Shown: one piece after another, positions 34,599 through 42,708 of the stretch
Layout: every line of letters begins with the position of its first letter
Numbering within the stretch: position 1 is the stretch's first letter
Origin: JAAZBV01 sp964499695
Lineage (GTDB): Bacteria > Desulfobacterota > DSM-4660 > Desulfatiglandales > HGW-15
Direction of reading: 5' to 3'
DNA length: 64,000 nt
NCBI GenBank assembly: GCA_964499695.1
Contig: CAZCMD010000003.1
Coordinates: 1 to 64,000 of the forward strand
Position numbers and translations under genes: made by a program
The notes under the pieces: generated by a model
The model's database searches: none
What the model was told of the DNA's origin: nothing
Seen by the model: only the letters and a program-made list of their open reading frames with translations

Positions 34599-36581
34599 AT
34601 GGGAAAATTTGATCATCTTTTTTCACCTTTAAAGGTAGGAAGCTTCACGTATAAGAACAGAATCGAAAGCGCACCCATGGCATTCGCGCTGATTGCCTGT
34701 AACCCTGAAGCTGCTGACAAGTCATTCAGAAAACTGGAGGCGCCAGCCCGGGGCGGGTACGCCTGTGTTGCTGTAGGTGAACTTGATGTAAACTTCAGGG
34801 ATGCCATAAGGATACCGCTGCCAGAAGTGGATTTTACTCAAACCAATGGTTACGTGGTTGAAAAGGTTGGTGAATACGCGAAACGAATAAAAAGGCATGG
34901 TGCAATAGCTATATGCGAGCTTATGCATGCAGGAGCTGAAAAGGTACCGCTCGGGCCGGGTCAGGAGACTATAGGTCCAAATGATGAAGTCCGTCCAAAT
35001 GGGATGAAAGTGCGCGCTATGACTATTGAGGACATGGAACGCATCACAGGAGATTTCGTTACATGTGCCAGGTTTGCTAGTAACTGCGGCTATGACGGTG
35101 TTCTGATTCATGGAGGACACGGGTTTCTTTTTACACAGTTTTTATCCACAGCATATAACAAAAGAACTGATAAGTACGGCGGGAGCCTGGAAAACCGCGT
35201 GCGATTTCCCATAATGATTTTAAAGGCAATAAGGGAAGCAATGGGCCCGGATTTTCTCATTGAACTTCGTGTCAGTGCTGCTGACGGTTATGGAGGGATT
35301 ACCCCTCACGAAACCGGTAAGTTTGTTGCCATGCTGGATGGAATTATTGACTCGGTCCAGATATCAAGCGGCATCTATTATGATGCTGTTGTAACCAAAC
35401 AGTTTTCCTCCATGTATGTTGAGCACGGTTATAATGCGGAGCTTTCTGCAATAGTAAAAAAATATACAAAACTTCCTGTAGGTGTTGTTGGAGGAATCAA
35501 TTCACCTGAGCAGATGGAAGAAATAATTGCTGAAGGAAAGGCTGACTACGTTGTACTGGGAAGACAATCTTTAGCTGACCCCGAGATAGCAAATAAGGCA
35601 AAAGAGGGGAAAGAGGACCTTATAAGACGCTGCATCAGGTGTTTTAAATGTTTTCCCGGGTCTCCGGAAGAGGGGTATAAAGATCTGCCCTATAACAGCA
35701 TGGAACTGGCGAAAATTGTGGGGTACTGCACGATAAATCCACTCGCCAACCTTCCCTTTGATCCATATGAGCTGAAACCTCCTGAGGTTTTTAAAAAAGT
35801 ACTTATTATCGGCGGAGGCCCGGCAGGAATGCAGGCGGCCATTACTGCCTCTAACAGGGGTCACAAGGTTGTACTGGCAGAAAAAGGAGACAGGCTGGGA
35901 GGGATGTTATTCTTTAGCGACCAGGAACAGGACAAGATTGATCTGATGAATTTTAAAAATGTACTTATAAGGGAGGTAAATAACAGGGAGATTGAAGTAC
36001 TTCTCAATACAAAGGCCGATGCAAATTTAATCACCCTGATCAAACCTGGTCACATCATTATTGCAACCGGGTCAGAACCGGTAACACCTGAAATCCCGGG
36101 GATAGAGCATGCCCATCAATCTTTGGATGTATATAGAGGAAATATAATCTGCGGTAAAAAAGTTATTATGATCGGCGGCGGCCTGATCGGCTCGGAACAG
36201 GGCCTGCATCTGGCAAAGAGCGGACATAATGTCACCATTGTGGAGATGCTTCCGCGTATTGCTGATGAATCCTACGGCATGTATCGTGAAGCCCTGGTAC
36301 TGGAAATTGCCAAAAAGGATATCCATGTTATGGAAAACACAAAATGTCTGGAGATAGGCAGGAACTATGTAAAAGTTCTATTACCTGATGGAGGGGAGAA
36401 GTGTCTTGATGCAGATACCATTTTATACGCTTTAGGAATGAAATCATCTCTCTTTGACGATATAAAAACTGCGGCCGGAGATGTTCCTGTAGAGGTAATA
36501 GGTGACGCCATAAAGCCTGGCAAGGTCGACCAGGCAATAAGCAGCGCCTATTATGCAGCTATCCATATAGGAAAGGTTTAA
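34599..36581 (+). CDS. NADH:flavin ene-reductase (old yellow enzyme plus NAD-binding domain)
   Basis: 660 residues from the ATG at 34599, chosen because KFDHLFSPLKVG is the usual family start. The frame allows 34560, and neither start has a strong ribosome site. An FMN TIM barrel (1-360) has the GYDGVLIHGGHGFLFTQFLS segment. Next comes an iron-sulfur cysteine region, CIRCFKC with a later YCTINP. An FAD/NAD domain (about 405-650) has VLIIGGGPAGMQAA and KVIMIGGGLIGSE. The architecture is that of 2,4-dienoyl-CoA reductase, BaiCD/BaiH and flavone or enoate reductases. In this context it could saturate a cinnamoyl, chalcone or flavone double bond. Cluster spacing is unusual (see findings). Confidence 0.9.
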   Translation: MGKFDHLFSPLKVGSFTYKNRIESAPMAFALIACNPEAADKSFRKLEAPARGGYACVAVGELDVNFRDAIRIPLPEVDFTQTNGYVVEKVGEYAKRIKRHGAIAICELMHAGAEKVPLGPGQETIGPNDEVRPNGMKVRAMTIEDMERITGDFVTCARFASNCGYDGVLIHGGHGFLFTQFLSTAYNKRTDKYGGSLENRVRFPIMILKAIREAMGPDFLIELRVSAADGYGGITPHETGKFVAMLDGIIDSVQISSGIYYDAVVTKQFSSMYVEHGYNAELSAIVKKYTKLPVGVVGGINSPEQMEEIIAEGKADYVVLGRQSLADPEIANKAKEGKEDLIRRCIRCFKCFPGSPEEGYKDLPYNSMELAKIVGYCTINPLANLPFDPYELKPPEVFKKVLIIGGGPAGMQAAITASNRGHKVVLAEKGDRLGGMLFFSDQEQDKIDLMNFKNVLIREVNNREIEVLLNTKADANLITLIKPGHIIIATGSEPVTPEIPGIEHAHQSLDVYRGNIICGKKVIMIGGGLIGSEQGLHLAKSGHNVTIVEMLPRIADESYGMYREALVLEIAKKDIHVMENTKCLEIGRNYVKVLLPDGGEKCLDADTILYALGMKSSLFDDIKTAAGDVPVEVIGDAIKPGKVDQAISSAYYAAIHIGKV

Positions 36582-36619
36582 TCCTTACTGGCACTATTGA
36601 AGAAAATTAACCTTTTTTA

Positions 36620-37258
36620 TTAATCTTTACGAAAAAGAAATTTTGATACCCGCTCTACATGGGCTTTAATGCCTTTCTTTGAGAGGATATCCTCTTTAAG
36701 CAGCCTGTTCGTAATATCCTTTGTGGCAATTGGTGTTTCGACTAATGCACGCGCATAGACAAGAAAACTGTCGTGATTAAAACCTTTAAAATACCCGCCT
36801 TTCTGCGCATTTTTAAAAACAGGTTCAACGATCGAATGAAGTTTTTTCTGTCTTTCTATAATATAATCCAGATGAGGGCTTGACCGGCTGTTATCATGCA
36901 GGAGGATCTTGGATAACTCCGGGTTTTTGGCTATTGTCGATATGTATGACTGTAAAAATTCCCTGAAAAGCTCAACAGGATCAACGGATTCGCGGGATTT
37001 TAAAATGCTTAATATATTGTTTTCCTGGATGTTCAGCCCGTAATCAACCACTGCCTTCCATAAATCTTCTTTTGAGCCGAAATGATGCCTTATAAGGCTG
37101 TGAGTGGTTCCTGCTATGGAAGCAATATCCCTTAATTTTGCATTATGAAAACCTTCCTGCGCAAACACCTTAAGCGCGGCCTTAAGAACAGCCTCCTTTG
37201 TCTTTTCACTTACATCTCTGGGTTGTTTCCCCAGTTTTCTTTTAGTCCTGTTAATCAT
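36620..37258 (-). CDS. TetR-family regulator, copy 1
   Basis: 212 residues. The N-terminal helix-turn-helix (about 20-65) reads IASIAGTTHSLIRHHFGSKEDLWKAV. The C-terminal ligand domain has PVELFREFLQSYISTIAKNPELSKILLH. It is a clear paralogue of the product at 45479, sharing most of the HTH and the KRKLGKQ-RDVSEKTK start. The leader carries a shared ATATGAACAATG context. It reads away from the PhlG-like gene at 37697. The palindrome at 37348-37363 lies 90 bases upstream. Confidence 0.92.
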   Translation of the reverse strand: MINRTKRKLGKQPRDVSEKTKEAVLKAALKVFAQEGFHNAKLRDIASIAGTTHSLIRHHFGSKEDLWKAVVDYGLNIQENNILSILKSRESVDPVELFREFLQSYISTIAKNPELSKILLHDNSRSSPHLDYIIERQKKLHSIVEPVFKNAQKGGYFKGFNHDSFLVYARALVETPIATKDITNRLLKEDILSKKGIKAHVERVSKFLFRKD

Positions 37259-37347
37259 TGTTCATATTTCCTGATTTTATTAAATGCACTTTATAATCAA
37301 TTATACTTATTATTAATGTAATTCAATATATTTTATATGGCGGAAAA

Positions 37348-37363
37348 ACATGGGGACCCATGT
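37348..37363. promoter_or_regulatory. Palindrome upstream of TetR copy 1
   Basis: ACATGGG-GA-CCCATGT, a perfect 7-bp dyad with 2-base spacer, in an AT-rich region. A candidate operator for the TetR regulator or another factor. I see no second copy in the window. Confidence 0.45.
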
Positions 37364-37429
37364 AGAATAATAATAGGTTAAATGTAAGGTTGTAAGGATA
37401 AGGTTTATACTTCAATTTCCTGATCATAG

Positions 37430-37498
37430 TTATATATTAAAGCGAGGGATCTCCGCACTGAATGGATGAGTCAGATCAACAAATACCTTCTTTCCCAT
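37430..37498 (-). pseudogene. Vestigial 5' end of a cyclase-family gene
   Basis: Reading leftwards from an ATG at 37498 with an intact AAGGAGGTG site, 22 codons give MGKKVFVDLTHPFSAEIPR followed by three unrelated residues and a stop. This is the same start as the cyclase at 18989 (MKKKVFVDLTHPFSAEIPRW), including a near-identical nucleotide stretch over the HPFSAEIP codons. The remaining 300 codons are gone. It lies between TetR copy 1 and the PhlG-like gene and points away from the latter. Confidence 0.88.
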
Positions 37499-37558
37499 TT
37501 TTACACCTCCTTAACATTTTAGAATGTTTATTATTCCCATTTTGATTGACTTTTATCC

Positions 37559-37589
37559 TTTACGATAGTAAAAATTAATTACTTTACAA
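37559..37589. promoter_or_regulatory. Composite palindromic operator, site 1
   Basis: TTTAC-GATA-GTAAA at 37559-37572, followed by a weaker second half (TTACTTTAC at 37579-37587). It matches the sites at 45342-45379 and 49158-49195 in arm sequence and spacing. It lies between the vestigial cyclase start and the PhlG-like gene, in position to control both directions. Confidence 0.65.
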
Positions 37590-37696
37590 TTGGACAGCAT
37601 AAATGACAAAAATAAATTATGTTGGCTTGATCTTCTTTTTTTCCGACTTAGTTGGAAAAGAGTCTAATTACAAAAATATCAAAAGGAGGCAGCAAT

Positions 37697-38350
37697 ATGG
37701 AAAAATCAAAATATCCTGAGGGATGGATGGTAGTCGATCACGTCATTCCGGGCGTTACCGTGGAGATGCTCGACTGGTGGTGGGTCAATATGGAAAAAGG
37801 GTATGAGTTATGGTGCCCTGATGAGCATAAGGGTTTCAGATGGGAAAAAAAACCGCCAATGAATGGCCATATCGGTGCTGTACAGATCGCTACTGAAAGC
37901 ATAGATTACAGCCCGGTAATGGATTTAAGGATCGAATGGGTTGATCCCAATATAGGCACCGATGAACAGAAGGCGTTCTGGACCTATGAACATCTTCTTA
38001 CAGCAGGGACAACAGGCGAAATCCCCGGTACTAAACCCTTTGTCATGCTTTCACACCAGTGGGAAGCCATCCCTGGCGGATGCAAAATGCGATCCTGCAT
38101 GCACGGATTCCCAAAACCGCCTCCCGGAAGCGGGCCGGCTCATCCTCCAGCAGCAGCAATGCCTGAACATCCAACCGGGAAAAAGCCTACCGGAGGCGGA
38201 TGGCCTGCCCATAATATAGCCGAGGCAGGTACATTCAAGAATTTTCTTCCGGCGTTGTGGGGAATCTGGCAGGCAGTTACCGACCCTGCAATCAATCGCA
38301 AGGCCTCATTAAAGATTAAAAAAGAGGGCTCTCGTATAATTTATATCTAA
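37697..38350 (+). CDS. PhlG-like (DAPG/phloretin hydrolase family) C-C hydrolase, second copy
   Basis: 217 residues from the ATG at 37697 after AAAGGAGGC. The N-terminus VIPGVTVEMLDWWWVNMEKGYELWCPDEH is typical. RIEWVD, YEH and HQW are conserved with the copy at 31808, and the C-terminal zinc pair H172-x3-E176 lies in HNIAEAGTFKNFLPALW. The LWHP motif here reads LWCP. A Pro/Gly-rich loop (about 145-170) is extra. It heads the transcript containing the ferredoxin and flavoprotein (18-base gap), and a composite operator lies upstream. Predicted to release a phloroglucinol-type ring from an acyl side chain. Confidence 0.82.
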   Translation: MEKSKYPEGWMVVDHVIPGVTVEMLDWWWVNMEKGYELWCPDEHKGFRWEKKPPMNGHIGAVQIATESIDYSPVMDLRIEWVDPNIGTDEQKAFWTYEHLLTAGTTGEIPGTKPFVMLSHQWEAIPGGCKMRSCMHGFPKPPPGSGPAHPPAAAMPEHPTGKKPTGGGWPAHNIAEAGTFKNFLPALWGIWQAVTDPAINRKASLKIKKEGSRIIYI

Positions 38351-38364
38351 AACAGGGGATACTT

Positions 38365-40320
38365 AAAAATGGATATACTGGAACTTAAATGGATTAAAGA
38401 AATAAAAATAGACATGGATGCATGCAAAGGATGCAAGTCATGCATGAATGCATGTTTTGTTGATGTTATCCGCTGGGATGAGGTAAAGAAAAAACCGGTT
38501 ATCGCATACCCTGAAGACTGTGTCTGGTGCCTTGCCTGTGAATGTGCCTGTCCTGTAAAATGCATTAACATAATCCCGAATATCCCGGCACCATTACGGT
38601 CATCTTTCCAGCCGTAAAAAAGGAGAAACATAATGACTGAATTAAATAACAATAGAGAATTACTTTCTGCCGATGTGTTGATAATAGGAGGCGGGATAGG
38701 CGGCCTTGCCTGCGCAATAAAAGTAAAAGAAAATAATCCTGAGTGCGATGTGCTGATTGTTGAGAAACAGACAACAGGCTATGCAGGTAAGGCAACAAAG
38801 ATAGGCGGCATACTGGCCTTCCTGGGCCCCAATAATAACGCTGACAAGTTCATAGATTTTCAGGTGCACACATCAGGGCTTTTTCTGAATGATCAGGATT
38901 TGCTGGCAAAATATGTTAAAGATACATACAAGACTATTCAGCAGTTTTCCGAATGGGGCAATAAACTCGCCAAGACACCTGATGGCAACATGCTTTCCTT
39001 TCCTGCAATGTTCGCCCCGGAATATTCATCTACATTTATAGATATAGACTTGATGCTGCCCATGCGTGCCAAAGCCAAAAAAATGGGGACAAGGATAATA
39101 GATAAGGTTCATGTTGTTGATCTTTTATCCCTGGATAATCGTGTAGTTGGAGCAGCCGGTTTTAATATTATTGACGGTCATTTTATAGTTATCAGTGCAA
39201 AGGCCACCATACTGGCTAACGGAAGCTGTGGTTACAAGGTAAGGCGTTTCTGGTCAGCCGGTACAGGCGATGGTATAGCAGCAGCCTACAGGGCAGGTGC
39301 TGAAATGAGAAATGCCGAATATGGAAACCTCTACGGTCACACGGTATTCCAGGCAACAGACAGCGGCATGGTGGGTTCTGATTTTTTAGTAAACAAGCAG
39401 GGTGAAAATCTGGCCCATAAATATATGCCTGACAGGGGGCCAGCAGGTGTATTTTTACCTGTTAAACTGGCTGTTGGTCTTGAAAAAGAGGTCGCTGAAG
39501 GAAGAGGCCCGATTTACTTTGAACCGCCAAAGTCAATGCCTCCGCACGGATTTTCTACCGGGCTTCCCAAGATTGAAGAATGGTTAAAAAGAATAGGAAA
39601 TAAAGAGAAGGAATACGGGATATCAAGGGACTCAAAGCCAGAGATAGCAGTACCGTTACATGGTGAGACATCCTGTATAAAGGTTGATCATGACATGAAA
39701 ACCAGTCTTGAAGGTCTATGGGCAATAGGAGATACAAGCTACTCAGGTTCTGCACTTGCCGGTGCGGTTGCCTCACCTCCCGGTGTGTGTCCCGGTTCAG
39801 GGATCATGTTTGCTGTAATAAGCGCGGGATGGGCAGGTGCCTCAGCTGCAGGCTATGTTTCAGGGGCATCTCCTGTTGATCTGAAAAACATTGATACGGA
39901 TAAGATAAAGGACAGCCTATTTGCACCGATGAAGGATAAAAAAGATTTTTCACCCTGGGTAGCCATATCTGCACTGGGAAGCATTGCGGCCCCGATGAAA
40001 TATAATCTCCGCAGGAGCGAAGACCGGCTTTCCGAGGCCATCAGCATGATCGAAAGGTTAAAAGAAAAGTTGCCTGACCTCCATGCAAAAGACCCGCACT
40101 ACCTGGGTAAATGCCATGAGGTAAGGTCTATGACTCTGTGTGCTGAACTCACCTTCAGGGCAGCCCTGATGAGGACTGAAAGCAGAGGCTTCCATTATAG
40201 AGAAGACTTCCCGGCTCAGGATGATAAGAACTGGCTCAAATGGATAATCATAAAGAAGGAAAAAGAAAAGATGAAACTCTCAACTCAACCTATTCCTATT
40301 AACAATTATAAAATCAGGCC
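38365..40320 (+). repeat. Long direct repeat, copy 1 (ferredoxin-flavoprotein cassette)
   Basis: 1956 bases repeated at 49235-51190 in the same orientation, offset 10870. By eye the only difference is A at 40305 versus G at 51175. The repeat begins four bases before the ferredoxin ATG and ends just before the last codons of the flavoprotein. Confidence 0.95.
38369..38617 (+). CDS. Two-[4Fe-4S] ferredoxin, copy 1
   Basis: 82 residues with two cluster motifs: CKGCKSCMNAC (about 19-29) and CVWCLACECACP (about 51-62). The fold is like the AprB-type or bacterial 2[4Fe-4S] ferredoxins. It is encoded 15 bases before an AprA-like flavoprotein, so it presumably carries electrons to or from that FAD, as AprB does for AprA. 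Its product is identical to that at 49239. Confidence 0.93.
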   Translation: MDILELKWIKEIKIDMDACKGCKSCMNACFVDVIRWDEVKKKPVIAYPEDCVWCLACECACPVKCINIIPNIPAPLRSSFQP

Positions 40321-40336
40321 TGCCGGTAACGTTTAA
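38633..40336 (+). CDS. AprA-like FAD flavoprotein, copy 1
   Basis: 567 residues. The FAD motif VLIIGGGIGGLACAI opens the protein, and YAGKATKIGGILAFLGP and FWSAGTGDGIAAAYRAGAEM are the fumarate-reductase/AprA-type second and third FAD contacts. Its start follows AAAAAGGAGAAAC. The arrangement ferredoxin then flavoprotein matches an AprBA-like two-subunit reductase, but the sulfate-site residues cannot be checked here, and the setting beside PhlG points to reduction of an organic ring or ketone. It differs from copy 2 only in the tail (NNYKIRPAGNV versus NSYKIRPNGI). Confidence 0.88.
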   Translation: MTELNNNRELLSADVLIIGGGIGGLACAIKVKENNPECDVLIVEKQTTGYAGKATKIGGILAFLGPNNNADKFIDFQVHTSGLFLNDQDLLAKYVKDTYKTIQQFSEWGNKLAKTPDGNMLSFPAMFAPEYSSTFIDIDLMLPMRAKAKKMGTRIIDKVHVVDLLSLDNRVVGAAGFNIIDGHFIVISAKATILANGSCGYKVRRFWSAGTGDGIAAAYRAGAEMRNAEYGNLYGHTVFQATDSGMVGSDFLVNKQGENLAHKYMPDRGPAGVFLPVKLAVGLEKEVAEGRGPIYFEPPKSMPPHGFSTGLPKIEEWLKRIGNKEKEYGISRDSKPEIAVPLHGETSCIKVDHDMKTSLEGLWAIGDTSYSGSALAGAVASPPGVCPGSGIMFAVISAGWAGASAAGYVSGASPVDLKNIDTDKIKDSLFAPMKDKKDFSPWVAISALGSIAAPMKYNLRRSEDRLSEAISMIERLKEKLPDLHAKDPHYLGKCHEVRSMTLCAELTFRAALMRTESRGFHYREDFPAQDDKNWLKWIIIKKEKEKMKLSTQPIPINNYKIRPAGNV

Positions 40337-40435
40337 GAGGTCCCTGATGTTATCACTAGTTGGTAACAACTGTTTTATACGTTATCGATATGGAATATGG
40401 TTTAATAATTATTTTTTTAAAAGGGAGGTAAAAAA

Positions 40436-40825
40436 ATGAAGAGACAAATAATAATAAACGCTATTATCCTTGTATTATTTATTATATTGAGCGGATTTAT
40501 AACAGCGAGCGCGCAAAACAAAGGTATTGCAGGTGAATGGGAAGCAGAATGGAATGCAGGAATCGGGATTATGACATGCCATTACACATTTAAAGTCGAA
40601 GGAAATGTGATTACCGGAAAAGTCAGCGCTGAGATGAATGGAACTGAAAGTGAAAGTGAAATAACGGAAGGAAAAATAGAGGGAGATACTATTACCTTTG
40701 CCTGGACTTTTGATAACACTGTGAAAATGGTTTATACCGGCAAAGTAAACGGAGATGAGATCAAATTCTCCCGTAAGCCAGGAAGATATGCGACTGAAGA
40801 AGCCGTGGCAACACGGGTTAAGTAA
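40436..40825 (+). CDS. Small secreted protein, copy 1
   Basis: 129 residues: a signal peptide (cut near TASAQ) and a compact all-beta domain with repeated turns (TCHYTFKVEGNVITGKV, EITEGKIEGDTITFAW, VYTGKVNGDEIKFSR). It resembles small lipocalin-like or beta-barrel secreted domains of unknown function. A diverged paralogue follows copy 2 of the flavoprotein (51357), so the pairing is conserved even though the two have drifted apart. Confidence 0.72.
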   Translation: MKRQIIINAIILVLFIILSGFITASAQNKGIAGEWEAEWNAGIGIMTCHYTFKVEGNVITGKVSAEMNGTESESEITEGKIEGDTITFAWTFDNTVKMVYTGKVNGDEIKFSRKPGRYATEEAVATRVK

Positions 40826-40944
40826 TTTATAAAAGATCCTGACCTGGACAGAAGCAAAAAGCTGAAGTCCTTGTCAGGAGAAAATCCCTGCTACTTTCTC
40901 AGTAAAAGACCCGGCCTTTACCAACATTTTCAAGACATCACATT

Positions 40945-40980
40945 TTTTCCCATCCCGCTGTTTATAGCTGGATGGGAAAA
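40945..40980. terminator. Bidirectional terminator
   Basis: TTTTCCCATCC (40945-40955) pairs with GGATGGGAAAA (40970-40980). The T run on one side and A run on the other allow termination for both the small secreted protein gene (plus) and the convergent FAD oxidoreductase gene (minus). Confidence 0.85.
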
Positions 40981-41006
40981 GTTCTGTGTTTCATGTTTTT
41001 CTTAAA

Positions 41007-42491
41007 TTAACCAGGCAGGATTACACCGCCCTTTTTAAGAGTAGTCTGTAATGCCTTGATATCGACCTTTCTTACATCAACACCGGCGTTTGTGGCCAAT
41101 GCTGCAGCGGCTCCGGCGGCCTCCCCCAGGGCGATACAATGAGGTATCAGATTGAAGAACTCATTAATTACCATATCTGATGAGAAAGCGCGGCAGGCAA
41201 CAAGCATGTTGTCAACCTTGCGCGGAATGAGACAACGATAGGGCATGTACATCAATAATTTTTTAGGATCGGTATTGGGGAATATCGCTATGGTGTCTTC
41301 AAAAGGTTCTGTCTTATCCATATCTTTTTCAACTAAAACGTATTCTCCAACAACCCGTCTGCCACCGCGAGTGCCGAGCTGCATATTTGAAAGAACGATG
41401 AAGCTGTTTTCAAAACCGGGAACATTGTTTTTATAAAAATCATGGGTTATCAGCATTTCTTTGCGACCTAAAAATTCTACACGGGTAAGTTCCTCAACAT
41501 CATACTGGCATGTATTAGCGTAACGGGGAAAGCACCAGACCACATTCTCCTGATTTTTTAAATTACTGGTAAGAAAACCTGCACTTCCGCCTGCTTTTCT
41601 AACGGTACGCATTTTTTGGGTGTAGTCTTTCTGATTTTTACTCTTGTAATCCTGAAATTTTTTCAGGTCAACATTATCTATCCAGTAGGAAAAGGAAAGA
41701 TTTGCGATCCTCATTGTGCGGTCTATTTGGGTTTCAAAGTCCGCCCCTGCGTATGGTAATAGGTCACCATCACCCGTGGAGTCTATGACAACCTTTGCCA
41801 GTACTGCCTGTCTGCCTGATTTACTCTCAAATATAACACCTTTAACCTTGTTGCCTTCCATAACTGGCTCTGTTCCCCAGGAATGGAGATATGTCTTAAC
41901 CCCCGCCTCTTCCATCATATCATTGAGTATGCATTTTGATATTTCTGCGTCTATATGGGCAGAATATCCGACCCTGTTACTTGTCGCATAAAAAAAGGAA
42001 CGGTTCATGTAGTAATCAACGAGCTTTTTATCTCTAGATCCCCAATGCTCCTTTTTAGGGTAGTCAGCCGCCTCCCTTTTATCCAGTCTTTCTATCCACT
42101 CCTGTGTAATACCTGCTATCACCTGTTTGCCGTTATTGTCCGCAAGATCCGGAATAATGGTAACAAGCCCGCCTGTACCCATACCTCCCAGGTGTCCATA
42201 CCGTTCAATAAGAACCGTATCAGCACCATTCCTTGCCGCTGCCAGGGCCGCTCCGATACCTCCCGGCCCCCCGCCTACAACTACAACATCTGCTGTCCGG
42301 CATACCTTAGTCTCACGCGCCGCTTCTTTGATGGTCTTGGATGTTATTTTGGTAGAATCACTTGAACCGGCAGATACGGGTATGGATATCCCTCCCGCAC
42401 CAATAGCAAGAACAGCAGCTCCTTTTAAGGCCGTACTTTTGACAAACTCCCTTCTGCTCATTCCCTTTTCAACATTCTTTTGAAACTTCAT
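41007..42491 (-). CDS. Tat-exported FAD-dependent oxidoreductase
   Basis: 494 residues. The ATG at 42491 follows AGGAGAAAAG; the upstream ATG at 42512 has no site. A twin-arginine signal (GMSRREFVKSTALKGAAVLAIG) is followed by a Rossmann FAD motif VVVVGGGPGGIGAAL and LGGMGTGGL, the FAD_oxidored (PF12831) pattern. It ends with a conserved GEAAGAAAALA segment. Folded export to the periplasm is expected. The substrate is unknown. The gene follows the TonB receptor gene, so processing of an imported compound is conceivable. Confidence 0.86.
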   Translation of the reverse strand: MKFQKNVEKGMSRREFVKSTALKGAAVLAIGAGGISIPVSAGSSDSTKITSKTIKEAARETKVCRTADVVVVGGGPGGIGAALAAARNGADTVLIERYGHLGGMGTGGLVTIIPDLADNNGKQVIAGITQEWIERLDKREAADYPKKEHWGSRDKKLVDYYMNRSFFYATSNRVGYSAHIDAEISKCILNDMMEEAGVKTYLHSWGTEPVMEGNKVKGVIFESKSGRQAVLAKVVIDSTGDGDLLPYAGADFETQIDRTMRIANLSFSYWIDNVDLKKFQDYKSKNQKDYTQKMRTVRKAGGSAGFLTSNLKNQENVVWCFPRYANTCQYDVEELTRVEFLGRKEMLITHDFYKNNVPGFENSFIVLSNMQLGTRGGRRVVGEYVLVEKDMDKTEPFEDTIAIFPNTDPKKLLMYMPYRCLIPRKVDNMLVACRAFSSDMVINEFFNLIPHCIALGEAAGAAAALATNAGVDVRKVDIKALQTTLKKGGVILPG

Positions 42492-42521
42492 GATAACTTT
42501 TCTCCTATTCATTTTTTTGTA

Positions 42522-42584
42522 TCAGGGTAATTGATAACTACAAGCATTGTATGCCTTTACTTCCTTTAACTCTATTTTTTTCAT
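42522..42584 (-). other. Short open frame with good ribosome site, possible gene remnant
   Basis: Twenty codons (MKKIELKEVKAYNACSYQLP, stop) start at 42584 after GGGGAGATAGAAACT. The start resembles the opening of small cupin proteins (KxxxLKEVKxYxA), but this is a weak resemblance. It is either a leader peptide or the stub of a deleted gene between the TonB receptor and FAD oxidoreductase genes. Confidence 0.35.
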
Positions 42585-42616
42585 AGTTTCTATCTCCCCT
42601 GCCATGTCGTATTTAC

Positions 42617-42656
42617 AGATGAATCAGGCCGGCAACGCTGCCGGCCTGATTCATCT
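42617..42656 (-). terminator. Perfect 18-bp hairpin after the TonB receptor gene
   Basis: AGATGAATCAGGCCGGCA (42617-42634), a 4-base loop ACGC, and the exact inverse (42639-42656). A strong stem without a clear T run. It probably stabilises or ends the TonB receptor transcript. Confidence 0.75.
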
Positions 42657-42708
42657 TATCTAATGGATTAACATATAATCTCACATAACCTTTACGCGTT
42701 CCTTATAG

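Noticed and set aside
38633..40336. True adenylylsulfate (APS) reductase subunit A
   Set aside because: The similarity to AprA is in the general FAD fold and the ferredoxin partner. The neighbours (PhlG, TetR, secreted protein) and the absence of sulfate-pathway genes argue for another substrate.
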